Assembly (NCBI RefSeq): GCF_040183065.1
Contig: NC_091117.1
Span: 104,628,501 to 104,692,500, forward strand
Direction of reading: 5' to 3'
Length of the DNA stretch: 64,000 nt
From: Periplaneta americana
Taxonomy: Eukaryota; Arthropoda; Insecta; Blattodea; Blattidae
Below, one piece after another: positions 45,097 to 56,906 of the stretch. Position 1 is the stretch's first letter. Each line of letters starts with the position of its first letter. The notes beneath the pieces were generated by a model. The model saw only the letters and a list, made by a program, of their open reading frames with translations. It had not been told where the DNA came from and made no database searches. The position numbers were made by a program, and so were the translations under genes.

Positions 45097-47108
45097 TTAG
45101 ATTAGATCCTCAATATCCAGCACCTTTACGATATCCTGCTCTACAGCAAGGACTGTGAGATCGCTGAGACGTTCATGTCCCGTTCTGTCCCGCAAGTAAG
45201 TTTTAATGTGACGTAAACACAAAAATGCACATTCACATCCCGCACTAAATACTGGTGTTACGATGGAAATTATGGAAAGTTTGTGAATTTCGTGAAATGT
45301 CAATTTATAGTCCTGAAGAAAATTAATAAATTTTAAAATGTTGTCAGTAGTGACATGTTCATTCTCATAACGTTCAATTGTTTTAGGGATTAGTTTCATT
45401 TCGGCTTCACAATTTGTTCATCACATCCATAGCAATACACTAAGGGACGTAGTTTTTTCACATCCAAGAAATTCTTAAATCCGGGTTGCAAACACTTCAT
45501 GCCTTTAATTATTGAGCTATGTTCAGAAAATCTGCGTTCCAATTCATTTAAAATTTTATCAAGAATTGGCAGAAAGGCACACGCATAGCAATCATCTTCT
45601 GACTCAAGTTTCTCTTTATGACAATTCTGTAGCCTACATAACAAATTTTTCCAAGTGCTCAGGAAGACGACGTGACCATCCATGCCTGCTGTCTTGAATT
45701 CCATTTTCTTCTTTCAGTAAACAAGCTTCTAGCCATATTTTTCTAAAATCCTTCCTATAATTTCGTAGAGTCTTAAGGCGACCAATAGTGCTTTCAATCA
45801 AAGTATACTCACTATTAGTGTCACAATCTTTACTCTGGAGAACATCAGACACAATTTTTATAGCTTTCAATAAGGCACTAAATAAGCACAAATGAACTAA
45901 AAATTCCATGTCTATTGAATTAAGTAACTCATAAGCTTCTTGTGATCCATGTCCTCTTCCTCTATCATCCGCTAGCCTGTGAAGAGTGACAATAATGGCA
46001 GGCAACGTTTTCTTCATAGCTTTGCAGGCTGCTGCTTGGCAAATCCATCTCGTCTTACTCAGAGCTTTCAGTTCTATAACAGATTTTCTCATTTCATGCA
46101 GAACATTAATAAAAAGGGAATGCAGAGCTGATCCTGACATAAAAACATACAACTTCAAAGTGAAAACATACAAAGTGAAGTGGCGTCCAACAAGTTAGCC
46201 TAGTTGGTCTAAAACTTAAAAAGTGCTCATGAACTTTTTCATTTAAGTAAAAACAAACGACGACAGATAACTGTTCAGTTTTACTTACATCTTTAGTTTC
46301 GCCTACCATAATAGCAAAATAAATAGCGCTGTTTATTTGTTTGCTCACAACTTCAAGAGTAACACTAGCAACGACATTTAAGATTTCATTCTGAATTGAT
46401 GGATGAGTATACAGTACTTAGCATTTTTGGCCCTTCTTTTAGTTTGTTTTCTACAATGAGATTGTTTTTAGATATTATCTGTAGCAACTCTAAGAAATTT
46501 CCGCGGTTTTCATTATCTTGGGTTTCATTGTTGCCTCTCTGAACGATACCTTGTATAGCAGTAAACCTGAGGATTTATGTTATTTGTCCAACATACATAC
46601 GATTTTCTCGCACCTTAATTACGTATGCTTCGCTTATCAAGGTCCCAACTGATGTTTGTGGATCACTTATTTTCATGCGTTGGTATTCTTCCCCTGCAGC
46701 AAAACTTTTCTTATGTGATTCAACATTTTCATGTTTTTTTTTTCTATCTCTGCGTCGGCGGACAGTGCTTTTTTTTCCAGCCTTTTTTCGTTCTTCATTG
46801 TTAGAGACGACAACGACCACTCTCAGTCGAAAAAAAAAAACGGCACGCGAAACAAAATGCAGCATCTCGGGAAACGCTATTCTCCAGCCAGGGGAAAGTT
46901 TTAAATCAGATTGAAAACTTCTTTTTTCCTCCTTCCCAAATGTTCTTTTCGGATATTCATTTAACACGAACTGTTGAGGACCGTCGGAAACTGATTCAGC
47001 TATATCGAGAGAGAAGCCCTTTTCACTCTCATTAAGCGTGAGTACATCATACTGTATCGCTTTCATTTCACTTTCAAATTCTATCGTAACATCTTCATCT
47101 TCACTCAC
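45097..47108 (-). pseudogene. hAT transposase, ZMYM1-like, decayed
   Basis: N-terminus at 47108-46575, an acidic start (MSEDEDVTIEFESEMKAIQY) and then RTFGKEEKRSFQ with a basic lysine/arginine run. The catalytic region near 46330-46190 has YFAIMVGETKDVSKTEQLSV, where the family expects VDETKDVSK, so the catalytic Asp is Gly. The middle domain 46173-45634 contains LKALSKTRWICQAAACKAMK then DIEFLV-like helices. It continues 45704-45396 and ends with the dimerisation region 45399-45097 (SIISIVTPVFSAGCECAFLC LRHIKTYLRD). At least four frame breaks. Relatives in insects are usually listed as zinc finger MYM-type 1-like, but this copy is a transposon. Confidence 0.85.
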
Positions 47109-48149
47109 TTTTCTTTGTTTCGAGTAATTTTTTAAAGAAGTCCGAAATATTACGTTTTTGCCCGATAGATATTATAACAGATTGTAGAATTTGCCTTTTT
47201 ACAACCAAATCACATAATATCTTATAATTATGAACAAAATATTATTTAAACTAGTAACTCGTAAGAACACACTCACTCTGTTAGAAGTCAACTGTATACT
47301 GCACTGTCGCACCGATAAGATTTCCTCATAGGTACATTATTGTCGTGATACGCGCTCAGTTCGTAACACAGCTAATATGACGTCATATGAAAATTCAAAT
47401 TCATTCAATCTTCCTGAAACTTCACAAATAAAGACTATTTATCTACGTAGATTATAGTCATGTTAATTTCATTCAATAAAAATGTTAAATACTATATATT
47501 GAAAAATAATAATTAATATAGCCTATAGGCTTACCAATAATGAGCCTGACATCCGGGAATGTTCATTGTCGAGTCGACTGTATTGCACCGATACATATTA
47601 ATGCTAACGACTTTCAAGCAGATGTAACGCTATTTAGCGATGGAATGAAAACAAGATTAACTGTGAATCGTGTAAAATGTCAAATGTTATGTACAGTTTG
47701 AATAATGGCTAATTTTTATTTCTCGCGTTTAATGAAATTTGTTTTACACTCTTACAGGAATATGTTTGTTTTTGTTCTTCAAAATAACTTATGCCTAGTA
47801 TTTTTTTAATAAATTACCCTTTTGGATGCGGAAAGGGGTGCTCCGATTTTTTATGGGGTGCTTGCGCACCCTTTCGCACCTCCCTAGCGACGTTCCTGGT
47901 CAGACGAGAGGATTGTGGCCAGGTGTCAAATGAAATGATTGTGAGAGCAGTACAGAACGTTCAGTCATGTCTGGAAAAATGTGCAGCAAATCTGGTGCTT
48001 ACATAGAATTTTAATATTAGTGGAATTTTAAGCAAGCCTAATGTCTGGACTATTAGTTCATGCTACTTTTATCCTGTCATGTTAATTCATTTACTTGTGA
48101 TGAACGAATAAAAAGTTGGACATAGATATGGGTCGCTCTGTATATATTA

Positions 48150-48150
48150 C

Positions 48151-48224
<74 letters not shown>
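48150..48224 (+). repeat. (TAA)n microsatellite
   Basis: About 24 ATA units with one interruption, just beyond the end of the Tc1-like element. Confidence 0.97.
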
Positions 48225-48226
<2 letters not shown>

Positions 48227-49732
48227 TAATAATACGGTATTTACAGTATTGTTTATTTCTTCCTGTAACCACTACAGATTGCCATAGGCAAAGAGTACCA
48301 GGATACAATAGAGTAAAATGTCATTAGGCTTAATGAAACATATTAACAGTGAAAAATAAAAAATTGAAATAGATTGAAACACATAGCAATACATAGGCAC
48401 CGACGTTTGAAAATCTTTGGGTATGCTCATCATGTTACAATTTAAAACTCATAATTACCCCCTATATAATTATAGTAAATGTAAATGCTACAAAATTAAC
48501 TTAAAATACATGATCACTCACCTAAATAGGGAGAGACTGGAACGTGCTCCTCCTGACAATTGTTTTGCTGATGAATTCGTTGATTAGAGGTTCAGGTTCA
48601 GTTCCCTTGCGAGATCGGAATGAATGTTCAATAATGCTACATGATTTAACCGGTCTTGGTTCATGGTGGCTCTGGTGTAAGTTTTCAGTCCTCGAAGTGC
48701 AGAAAACGAACGTTCTGCAGTACACGTGGATATAGGTATCGTTAAAAGAAGTTGCAATAATTTTACATATTCTGGTATCATGTTCTTCAGAGCTACACAC
48801 TTGTCATCCTCTGTCTTACTCAAGTATTGCACTACACTTTTAAAGCTATCTAGTGTAACATTATGTTGTTTTACCACATCCAACAAAATATCTCTATGAA
48901 GAGTCAGTCTTACACAGTCGAAATCGTCACCGTAAAAAGAAGTAACGTAACTACTCGTACTATCTTCTTTGCCTAATAAAAATTGTTCTATTTTGACAAG
49001 GTGTGACATTGTTTCGGACGGAAATCTGCTTTTAAAGCTGCTTACTGTTTGATCCACTACCTCAAAATATAAAATTCGCAACTTTTCTTGAATATCTGAT
49101 GAATTATGCCTCTAATTTTAATGGCAATTTTCTAGGGCGTGAAACAGTGGGGAGACTTGTTTGCAATGCATCACACTTATCTTTAGCATGTTCCCAAAGT
49201 AACAAAAATGTATCTGTATTTCTGGGTCCTTCTATTGAAGACAAAACAGCATCTACAGAATTACGAGCAAGACGGAACGGAAATTTAATGAAACTTTTTG
49301 AAGTACTGCATTAAGTTTTTCTATTCTTCGGAATACTAAAAATTAGCATCTTGATATGAAACAGAGTTTCAAATTTTTGCAGACATTTTAGAAATCCTTT
49401 AGCTTTTGCACCAGTATCATTTCTTTCATCTTGCGTATCATTAAGAAATTGCGAATGAACTTCGTAGGCTAATTATTATCTATGCACAACAAAGACACAA
49501 CACGCATGCACCATCTCGTTGGACAGAATGGTCTTACACCTTGACCTTTTTTTTTTTTTTTAACAATTTATTGATCGATCAGCGCATTTAGCGCTATACA
49601 GATCATTTCTAAAAATTATAAATACAATATATGACACTGAATTGAGGGCAGCCTAGATTGGGCTCCTCAATGAACAAAAATAATTGTTAATAAGTAATTG
49701 TTTACATAGGTTGGTGTGATGATAAATTTTGA

Positions 49733-52422
49733 TTATAATATGAGGTCCATTGGAAGTCGGCTCTTGATTCTGGTGGGAAATGTGGACTTCTTTCCGAGAG
49801 AGTAATGGACGGCGCGTGGAACATTTTCTAGGTTGTCATAGAACTTCTTAGCTTGTGAATGAATAAACTGTTTGATTGTGTCAATACCAGTTTCTCTGTG
49901 TAGTTGGCTGTTACGGACAAACCAAGGAGAATTGAGTGAAATTCGTAGGACTTTATTTTGAAATGACTGGATGTGTTTAATTTCACTTATTGCAGCTCCT
50001 CCCCAGACAGGACAGACATAAAGCAGTAGAGGTCGTAATAGAGATGTGTAAAGTAGTATGCAATTTTGTAGCTTTAGAGATGATTTCTTGTTGAGGAGCG
50101 GATATAATTTAGCGAGTCTTGAGTAGGCCAATTTAAGTTTGTTGTTGATGTGATGTTTACATGACAGACGGCGATCTAAGTGCACTCCAAGATATTTTAC
50201 AGCTTCATCCTTTGGTTTCCACGGTATCACGTTGGTTGAAAGATTTATGCATGGAGGATTAGCAGGACGACACAAAGTAAATATCATTGCTTCGCATTTA
50301 TTGTAGTTCAGTGCGATGCGCCAATTTTCAATCCAAGGGCATATGATGTTTAAGGCTTCCTGAAGGTGATTTGAGGCTATGTTAATGTTGCGATGGGTTG
50401 CATAAATAGCTGTATCGTCTGCATACACAGCAATTTGTGCAGTTGGTGTTGCAGGAATGTCCGAGGTATATACATTGAATAATATCGGACCTAAGATAGA
50501 GCCTTGTGGAACGCCAGCACTAATGGGTCTAACAGAGGAGTGAGTACAACCCACTCTGACTGAGAATGTGCGATTTGACAAGAAACTAGTCATTATGTTG
50601 CATAGGCAGTCTGGAACGCCGGACTTGTGTAATTTGTACCGAAGACCTTTATGCCAAACTCGATCAAATGCTTGAGTGAAGTCAAGAAATGCGACTGCAG
50701 TCTGTTCTTTGTTTTCAAAGCCCTGTGCAATTTGTTCAGTGATACGAAGCACTTGATGGTTGGTAGAATGATTTCGACGAAAGCCAAACTGATATGGAGG
50801 TAGGATGGATGCTTGAAGTAGAAACGTATCCAAGCGTTTCAGCAAAACCTTTTCAAAGACTTTGGATATAGTTGATAAAAGACTTATGGGACGGTAACTT
50901 GTTGGATTTGAAGCAGGTTTTCCAGGTTTATGAATTACAATTATTACTGCATGTCTCCAAGTATCAGGGAAATATTCCAGACGAAGTAGAGCATTGAATA
51001 ATGAAGCTAAGTTTGCTAGAGCTTTACGAGTAAGATACTTCAATACAAAGTTTGGGATGAGATCGTATCCAGGAGATTTCTTTGTTGGAAGTTTCTGAAT
51101 TATTGAGTGGATTTCATTTGGCGAGGTGAAGTTTACGGGCAATGGTGCTGAAGGATAATTATTCGGAAAAAGTTCTATTTCTTCGTTGAATTCTTTATTC
51201 TTGATTGGGTTTGGTATGAAAGAGGTTTGAAAGGAGTCTGCGAAAATTTCACACTTTTCATTGTCACTTGCATATTGACAACGTCTTGTTGTAAAGGTGG
51301 AATTATACATGGCTCTTTCAATACTCTCTTTGTCTCTTTCCAAAGGGAGGAATCTTCTGGAGATAAAGTGGCTAGATGGCGTTGATAAGATATGAATCGG
51401 TGTTCGTCCAACAATTTTTTTACCTCTCTGGTTAGTTGATTTAGGCGGTGATGCTGCCATGGTTCTCTATGTTTTTGCCACAATCGACGGGTTTGATGTT
51501 TTTCCTTTATAAGCCGTTTTATTTTTGAGGGAAGAGTTTCGTGATAAGATTTTCTATGTACCCGTCTTGTCGGAACCGTTGCTACTCGAATAGATGAAGT
51601 AATAGCATCAGTGAAATTACGAACTGCTGCATCAGCATCGGTGATTGTTTTCAAGTTATTGGTGGGCTGCAAAACATCGTCTGGGTTTAGTTGAAAGTTG
51701 TTCCAGTTTATATTACCCTCGATAAGTCGATTGGGAGGAGGGTGAAGCATAGGGTTGTCGTCAAATGAAATCAGAACAGGACAATGATCGGAGTCTAATT
51801 CATGTAATACACGCATGTTTGAGGTGTTCTGAATATATTTGTGCAAAGCTATGTCCAGTATATCAGGTAATATGTTAGGTCGATAGAACGTGGGTTCCAA
51901 AGGTGCATCGATATTAATAGAGTTTTCCTCTGAGATAGTTAGTAATCGTCTTCCATTAGGTGTGGTTACACGACATCCCCATATTTGATGTTTACTATTT
52001 AAGTCTCCTAAAAGTATTGTTGGTGTAGTATTAGAAAAAAGATTAACAACATCTTGAGAATTCAAACGTACTTTTGGTGGTTTATATGCTGAAATTATAG
52101 TAAACTGTGGAAGGTTATGTGAAGTTATCTTAATAGCACAGGCTTCTAAACAGTTCAGTTCTGGCAGAAGTATTGAGTGATGCTGTATATTTTTCCTAAT
52201 TATAATTGCCACACCACCAGAGGCTTCGGGAGCAACACGATCAGTTCTATAAATATTGTAACCAGGAACTGTAAACTTCTCTGGGTGAATAAGATGAGTC
52301 TCAGTAACACACGCTACAGCTACATTGTGTCGAGAGAGAAATTCTAAGAAAGCTCCTCGCTTAGCTTTGATTCCATTTGCGTTCCAGTTTAAAATAATCA
52401 GTTCGGAGGAGGAAAGTTTTAA
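49733..52422 (-). CDS. LINE ORF2: endonuclease and reverse transcriptase, one frameshift
   Basis: The frame opens at 52422 after a TGA and has no ATG before the endonuclease starts (LIILNWNANGIKAKRGAFLE). Translation therefore probably depends on termination-reinitiation or frameshifting from ORF1, which overlaps it in another frame. The apurinic-type endonuclease has ACVTETHL, TILLGDLNSKHQIWG and ELDSDHCPVLISF with the catalytic D and H. After a frameshift near 51290 (readable up to 51175 in the first frame and from 51460 in the second), the reverse transcriptase follows. Its motifs are KSPGYDLIPNFVLKYL, YRPISLLSTISKVFEKVL, AFLDFTQAFDRVWH, PQGSILGPILFNVYTSDIP and the catalytic AVYADDTAIYA. 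It ends with LYVCPVWGGAA and the short tail typical of jockey elements, with no RNase H. Apart from the single frameshift it looks complete. Confidence 0.93.
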
Positions 52423-53662
52423 TCACAGGTAGGTGTGGTTTCAGGGAAGTTATCACTAATTGAATTAAGTTTCCAATAACATCTGTAGCAGGAGAGGTAT
52501 CTTGAATTGAAGTATTGGTAACATTTGTTTTAATAGGTACTGAGTGTGGCCAAGAAGGTGTAGATGGCGAGGCAGAAGGAGAATTTGCTGTAAGATTAGG
52601 AAAATTTTGCAAATTTAAGGTTGGCGGTGATGTTGAGAGATTTTGCTGTGGAGGATTTGAATCAGACTTTTTCTTTAAGCCAAGATAATAACTACAACCC
52701 TTAAAATTTGCTGAGTGTGCTCCTCCACAGTTTATACATGTTGGTTCGGCTTCTTTAGGTTTAGTGCATTCAGAAAAGTGATGATTTTGAGGACACTTCA
52801 CACAGCGTGGTGTGAGATGGCAGAAGTTTTTAGTGTGACCATAACGCTGACATCTTGTACACTGAGGAATGCTTCGGGGTTTTCGGCGATATTCTACTCT
52901 AATGAGAGCATGTTGAATTTGTTTTATATCAAAAATCTTCTTACCCTGTTCATTGTTGTCTAATTCCACTGCGCAGAGCGGCATAGGTTGTCTGTCTCTA
53001 TAGAAAAGCCTGATAACTTTAATAACAGGCAGGTTGAGGGATTTAAGCTCCAATATAACATCATTATCTGTTAGAGAATGAGGAACATTGCGTAAAACGA
53101 CTTCCAGTCTCTTGGTATCTGGATTACGAAAAGTATGATAAGGGAGCTGTGATTCTTCTAAGAATTTTGTAACTAAACGAAAGTCAGCAGCAGTAGTAGT
53201 GTTAATTTTTAAGACTTTGTTCTGTTGTTGTGTTGAATACTCATTGGAAACAATGGAATCTATGTCGCATATTATCTGCTGGTAATTATTTACTTCGTGA
53301 AGAAATATTGGTGGTACTCTGATTTTGGGAGTAGGCCTAGTAGAGGTTGATTCTTGTGTTGATGCTGGAGTCACATTATCAATTTCATCATCCATCTCCT
53401 CGAGAGGGGAGAACTTGTTGTGGACGGTAGTTAGATCGACTACATATTTAGAATTTATTTTAGAAGCTGAAATTGTTTGTCTTTTAGTTGGTGTGAAAAA
53501 ACTTTCATCAGAATTAGAAGAATTATTTTCAGTTATTTCTTCATATTGTCGTTTTGTGACTAATTTTGAAGGCTGTAACAAGGAACGTGATGTAGAATAG
53601 TTAACTGGAGGGCCTTGATTTGGGAAGGATAATTGGCCTTCGTCTTGTTGATGTGATTGCAT
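52361..53662 (-). CDS. LINE ORF1 protein with CCHC zinc knuckles
   Basis: A 433-residue nucleic-acid-binding protein that packages the LINE RNA. The N-terminal third is polar and serine/threonine-rich (SNSDESFFTPTKRQTISASK). Residues about 150-250 form the RRM-like region (TTAADFRLVTKFLEESQLPY; LEVVLRNVPHSLTDNDVILE LKSLNLPVI). Three CCHC-type knuckles follow at about 267-325: CTRCQRYGHTKNFC, CVKCPQNHHFSEC and CINCGGAHSANFKGC. The tail is proline/serine-rich. The start at 53662 is the first ATG of the frame, preceded by the untranslated leader. The stop at 52361 lies inside the open frame of ORF2, a 62-nt overlap. I see no damage in this ORF. Codon use is ordinary for the window. Confidence 0.93.
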   Translation of the reverse strand: MQSHQQDEGQLSFPNQGPPVNYSTSRSLLQPSKLVTKRQYEEITENNSSNSDESFFTPTKRQTISASKINSKYVVDLTTVHNKFSPLEEMDDEIDNVTPASTQESTSTRPTPKIRVPPIFLHEVNNYQQIICDIDSIVSNEYSTQQQNKVLKINTTTAADFRLVTKFLEESQLPYHTFRNPDTKRLEVVLRNVPHSLTDNDVILELKSLNLPVIKVIRLFYRDRQPMPLCAVELDNNEQGKKIFDIKQIQHALIRVEYRRKPRSIPQCTRCQRYGHTKNFCHLTPRCVKCPQNHHFSECTKPKEAEPTCINCGGAHSANFKGCSYYLGLKKKSDSNPPQQNLSTSPPTLNLQNFPNLTANSPSASPSTPSWPHSVPIKTNVTNTSIQDTSPATDVIGNLIQLVITSLKPHLPVIKTFLLRTDYFKLERKWNQS

Positions 53663-54277
53663 ATTGAAGGCTTTGCAACAATGCCTTCTTTTGTTTTATG
53701 ATAAAAACAAAACACTATCTGTTTCAGATAACCAAATTGTACGTATTTAACTTATTAAATATTATATTATTTGAGTAAAACAAATGTTCCTAATATTTCC
53801 ACACTTTCTTCAGCTGTCAATAATACAAATAAAGTTTAAATTCACTTACGAACTTTGCTGGATGTAGTTATAAGCATTTAAATAATAATATCACCATTGA
53901 ACACAAACTTACTAGTTTCATGACCCACTCTGCATTCACACCTTGACCTGCTTCGATGTCATGAGAATCTGAAAGCAATTGTTTAAGATTTCCGAATTTT
54001 CCTAGCCTCTTGGATGAACCACGAATAAATGAAATCAAATCTTTGAGAATTGACAGAATATCTCTTAATAATGGAATGTTATTAAATTTAGGGAATGAGC
54101 CAAGCAGTGAATGTAAATAGCCCTGGGTTCAATTTCTTTTATCCGTGACTGTAATCCTTGCAGACAACCGCTAACGTTTTTTTGCGCCGTCATAGCATTG
54201 CCCATGACAATTGTTCACAGAAATAGAATATCTTAATAATATATCCTTCACAGATTTAAACAGGGTATCTGAATCAG

Positions 54278-54963
54278 TTAACCCATTAGTGCATAGTGTC
54301 CGAAAAATCGGACACAAAAGAATTTTGTTGTACAGGTTACAGTGTTCGAGCTAATTTGCTTAAAATATGCTACTTCCTCAATGTAGTAGCTATATTGATT
54401 TTAGCAGTTTCTGCTTTTCAGCTTGAATTTTCAGTGCTAGAGAACACACATTGTTAAGATAGCAACCAAGCAGTACGATGTTGTGCGCAAATGGTAACTA
54501 AATTTATAAATTAATATATTTTATAACAATGCAATTTTTTGATACTAGGCTTATACTGTTTTTAATGCTTCCATTATTGAACCAGCACATAAAAACCTCC
54601 ATTCTCGTTAAAAGGTTTGTTGTTAACGAATTGTAAATGTTAACGTCAACGTCCGAAAAATCGGACGCTATGCTCTGGATACAGTTACAATGGAATTTGT
54701 AATACGAATGCTGTTATGATATTTTCGTTACTCTTTTTCAGCCTAAATGTGAGCGAGATATTGAAATAATTGAAAATAAAGATAAAATTGCATAAGAGGA
54801 GCTCATTTATTATGTTATCTCACCAGACGATAGGTTGGACACATACGGATAGCCACAAATCTGATGAACACGAAGCCAATCTCAGTCACCTTGGCAGAAA
54901 AATGATTATTTGTGCTTGTGAATTACAGACTGCTTGTAAGGACAGTGATGGTGTTTCTGCAAT
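54278..54963 (+). mobile_element. Possible piggyBac-like end (TTAA, GTCCGAAAAATCGGAC)
   Basis: TTAACCCATTAGTGCATAGT begins where the hAT coding match stops. The 16-base near-palindrome GTCCGAAAAATCGGAC occurs at 54299-54314 and again at 54651-54666, with flanks that make inverted units (GCATAG before the first, CTATGC after the second). A TTAA target followed by CCC would fit piggyBac. No right terminus or transposase is found, and a 65-codon frame (54770-54967) has no known domain. Confidence 0.35.
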
Positions 54964-55303
54964 ATGAGGCACGTCCAGAAAGTAAGTTTCTCTGGGGCCG
55001 TTTAGAGATAGAAACAATTTCTTTCAGGAAGGATTTATTGCAACAGATAAAGCAACTTTTGAGCCGTTTTTTCAACATATTTCCTACCGGAATTCAAACA
55101 TTTGTCATACCGTGGGATCAACTTTTATATGCCTGTGTCGTAGTAAATGTAGGATTTCAGGCCAAGAGTCTTTCATAAGTAATGAGTCTATCGAAAAATC
55201 AACTATTTTGGATAATTTTTTGAAATGATGTTGATTCTCACGAGAAAATACAGTACCCTTTCCGGTGCCGTACAGTCGAACAGTCGATTTGAAAACAAAC
55301 CCC
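54964..55303 (-). pseudogene. Mariner 3' end fused to another segment
   Basis: On the minus strand, YYDTGI then KLIPRYDKCLNSGRKYVEK and TAQKLLYLLQ (55130-55040) is the end of a mariner transposase. The terminal repeat GAGGCACGTCCAGAAAGTAA lies at 54965. The upstream part, 55303-55145, is not mariner that I recognise. It is an inverted copy of 58605-58770 (AAATCGACTGTACGGCACCG; TTATCCAAAATAGTT), so the junction is either a family feature or a chimera. Confidence 0.65.
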
Positions 55304-55311
55304 GCCACCAG

Positions 55312-56906
55312 CAGGGTTGCCAGATTATTTTCACAGAAATTCGCAATTATTTCTTTAAAAATCGCCTTTTAGAGGAAAAAGTCGCCCAATATTTTAATTT
55401 CACACTATCTTCCACCTTAGGGGCAGACAAAAATCCTGTTGATTATAATATCTACAACCGATACATTGCGAAAATATATAATACAGTACAGTATATGCAA
55501 CACCTAACGGTTCGTTAATAATAATTAATGAAAATTGTACTTCGTTCATATTTTATACTTGCTCCTTTAGGATATTAGTGGCTATGACAGTTATTATTAC
55601 AGTGCACTTTGTTCTACGTATGAGGTTGAAGACGTACATTGTACACCCTTTGACATGGAAATTGGTTGCTGTTTAGAGACAAAGTCCGACCTCGGAATAG
55701 CTCGGGTATCATCGTGTACACCATGTTTACACGCGTGCGTTTTACATAGAGAGATTCGAAGCCCGTTCTTTGGAACGAGGAAAAAGAATTCTATCGCTAA
55801 CCCAAAAAGGCTTCGTAGGGAATATGTTGTTTTTGTGACATACACATACATCTCTGCTACGACTTGACTTCATGCTTGGATCTCGATGCTTAATAATTTC
55901 CCGTGTGAATCGCTGATCGACACTTCGATAAATTCACGCTATAGGAGAGCGACCATTTTCCGCGTCAAAGGGTATACTGTACATTCCTGCACTTTGACAA
56001 TTTAAATCAATAAGTTCCCTTAAATGACCCATAGATTTTATCGCGGTATGACTGGCCACAAAACCTCCAATTGAATTTCAAATCTTGTTAATGATTTAGC
56101 AACTGGCAATACATTTTTAAGTTTAGATTGGTAGATGATAGATGCTGAATTTTGCATTTTGATGAATCTGCATGTTGTTTCCAAATCTGCTTTTTGTACC
56201 CTTAGTTTCACTCGATAGTTCTTACTGTACTTTTCCCATTTTCCCAAGCAGTTATACAAAATAATATTACAATACGCATTGAGAAAGAGGTAATAATGAA
56301 CTCACTGTTCATAGCCGTCTTATTGTGTAAACAATTAAAAGCACAATTAAAAATAATAACTTTATTAATTGATTCATTTTACGACGCTTTATCAATTGCG
56401 ATGATTATCTAGCGTTTGAATGAGAAGAAGGTGATAATGTCAGTGAAATGAGCCCAGAGTCCAGCGCCGAAAGCTACCTAGCATTTGCTGTTAATGGGTT
56501 GAGGGAAAACCCTGGAAAAAATATCAACCAATTGACATGTCCCAATCAAAATTTGAACCCGGGCCCACTTGTTTCACAATCAGACATGCTAACCGTTCTC
56601 AACAGCGACGAACAATAAGTTACTTATAATTACTAATGCTGTAAATAACGCTCATACTGACAGCGAATAATACAGTAAAAAGCCGTTCAACTATAACAAA
56701 ACTAAAAAACTATTGTATTTAAACGTAAGTTGCAACTTGCACTGCGTCTAGTCATTGATTTTGAGATCGATTTTCATAAGCCCACATTTCGCTCGCCAAA
56801 ATTTCTAGTAGCCCAAAAATTCCCAATTCGCCCGAAGTAAAATCAGTCACAAACAAGGCTTCGATGTAGCCCAATCCGCGACTTTTCGCTCAATCTGGCA
56901 ACCCTG
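55312..56906. mobile_element. hAT element 7 with exact 8-bp TSD
   Basis: A 1595-bp element with inverted ends CAGGGTTGCCAGATT, flanked by GCCACCAG (55304-55311 and 56907-56914). A minus-strand frame at 56259-56038 (MYNCLGKWEKYSKNYRVKLR) has no recognised domain. A pair of short inverted segments with GTCAAAGGGT lies at about 55640 and 55964. A SINE lies inside near the right end. No transposase is recognisable. Confidence 0.93.
56375..56610 (-). mobile_element. tRNA-derived SINE (type A), minus strand
   Basis: The inverse of the family at 42.0 kb: starts from CGTTGAGAACGGTTAGCATG, keeps GGGTTCAAATTTTGATTGGG at the B box and the GGGTTTTCCCTCAACCC body, and ends TGATAAAGCGTCGTAAAATG at 56372-56391. 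It is more diverged than the 42.0 kb copy and sits inside hAT element 7. Confidence 0.85.

Larger units (their letters stand above)
44784..47898 (-). mobile_element. hAT element 6 with exact 8-bp TSD
   Basis: A 3115-bp element flanked by GTCAGACG (44776-44783, 47899-47906), with ends CAGTAACGTCGCCAGG and, in reverse complement, CAGGAACGTCGCTAGGG; both contain AGAGGTGCG or GGAGGTGCG close by. It holds a TTA/CTA microsatellite near its left end and a decayed transposase on the minus strand. Confidence 0.94.
44400..48130 (+). pseudogene. Tc1-like element interrupted by hAT element 6
   Basis: Left part 44414-44775: a helix-turn-helix N-terminus (KLDYKIIKRLHANLIRTGSV then DAGRSKTVITEEAKAAATEV, SPKKSIDSTSITRNL) and KKMNWRPWKPHFVRTL after a frameshift. 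The right part resumes after the hAT at 47907 and gives VSNEMIVRAVQNVQSCLEKC AANLVLT before its stop at 48006. An end repeat near 48110-48130 reads GACATAGATATGGGTCGCTC. The catalytic core is missing, since the two halves do not add up to a full protein. The left terminus is lost against the Penelope pair. The hAT used GTCAGACG within this element as its target. Confidence 0.65.
49548..53937 (-). mobile_element. Jockey-type LINE, near full length, with 12-bp TSD
   Basis: A 4390-bp non-LTR retrotransposon on the minus strand. It ends in a poly-A tail (a T run at about 49548-49561 on the plus strand) and is flanked by ACACCTTGACCT (49536-49547 and 53938-53949). It has a 5' untranslated region of about 275 bp, two long ORFs, and a 3' untranslated region of about 170 bp ending GATCAATAAATTGTT before the A tail. 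An exact TSD, an intact ORF1 and only one frameshift in ORF2 indicate a young insertion, later than the hAT relic it split. Confidence 0.96.
48392..54281 (-). pseudogene. hAT transposase relic split by a LINE
   Basis: The 3' part is 49547-48570: after CPTRWCMRVV-like sequence, RIEKLNAVLQ, then 49081-48584 with QLLLTIPISTCTAERSFSAL RGLKTYTRAT (the dimerisation block) and a normal end. The upstream part is 54281-53938 beyond the LINE: SVNNCHGQCYDGAKKRSGCL and IYIHCLAHSLNLTFQDSIHH, the second catalytic block and the CLAH-x-LNL motif. The N-terminus and first Asp are lost where a possible piggyBac-like end begins. The left terminus is probably CATAGGCACCGACG at 48392; no partner end exists. Multiple stops are present. 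The LINE used coding sequence (ACACCTTGACCT) as target. Confidence 0.82.

Noticed and set aside
54278-54963. A complete piggyBac element
   Set aside because: Only a TTAA-CCC start and an inverted internal motif are visible; no right end, no second TTAA at an end, and no transposase.
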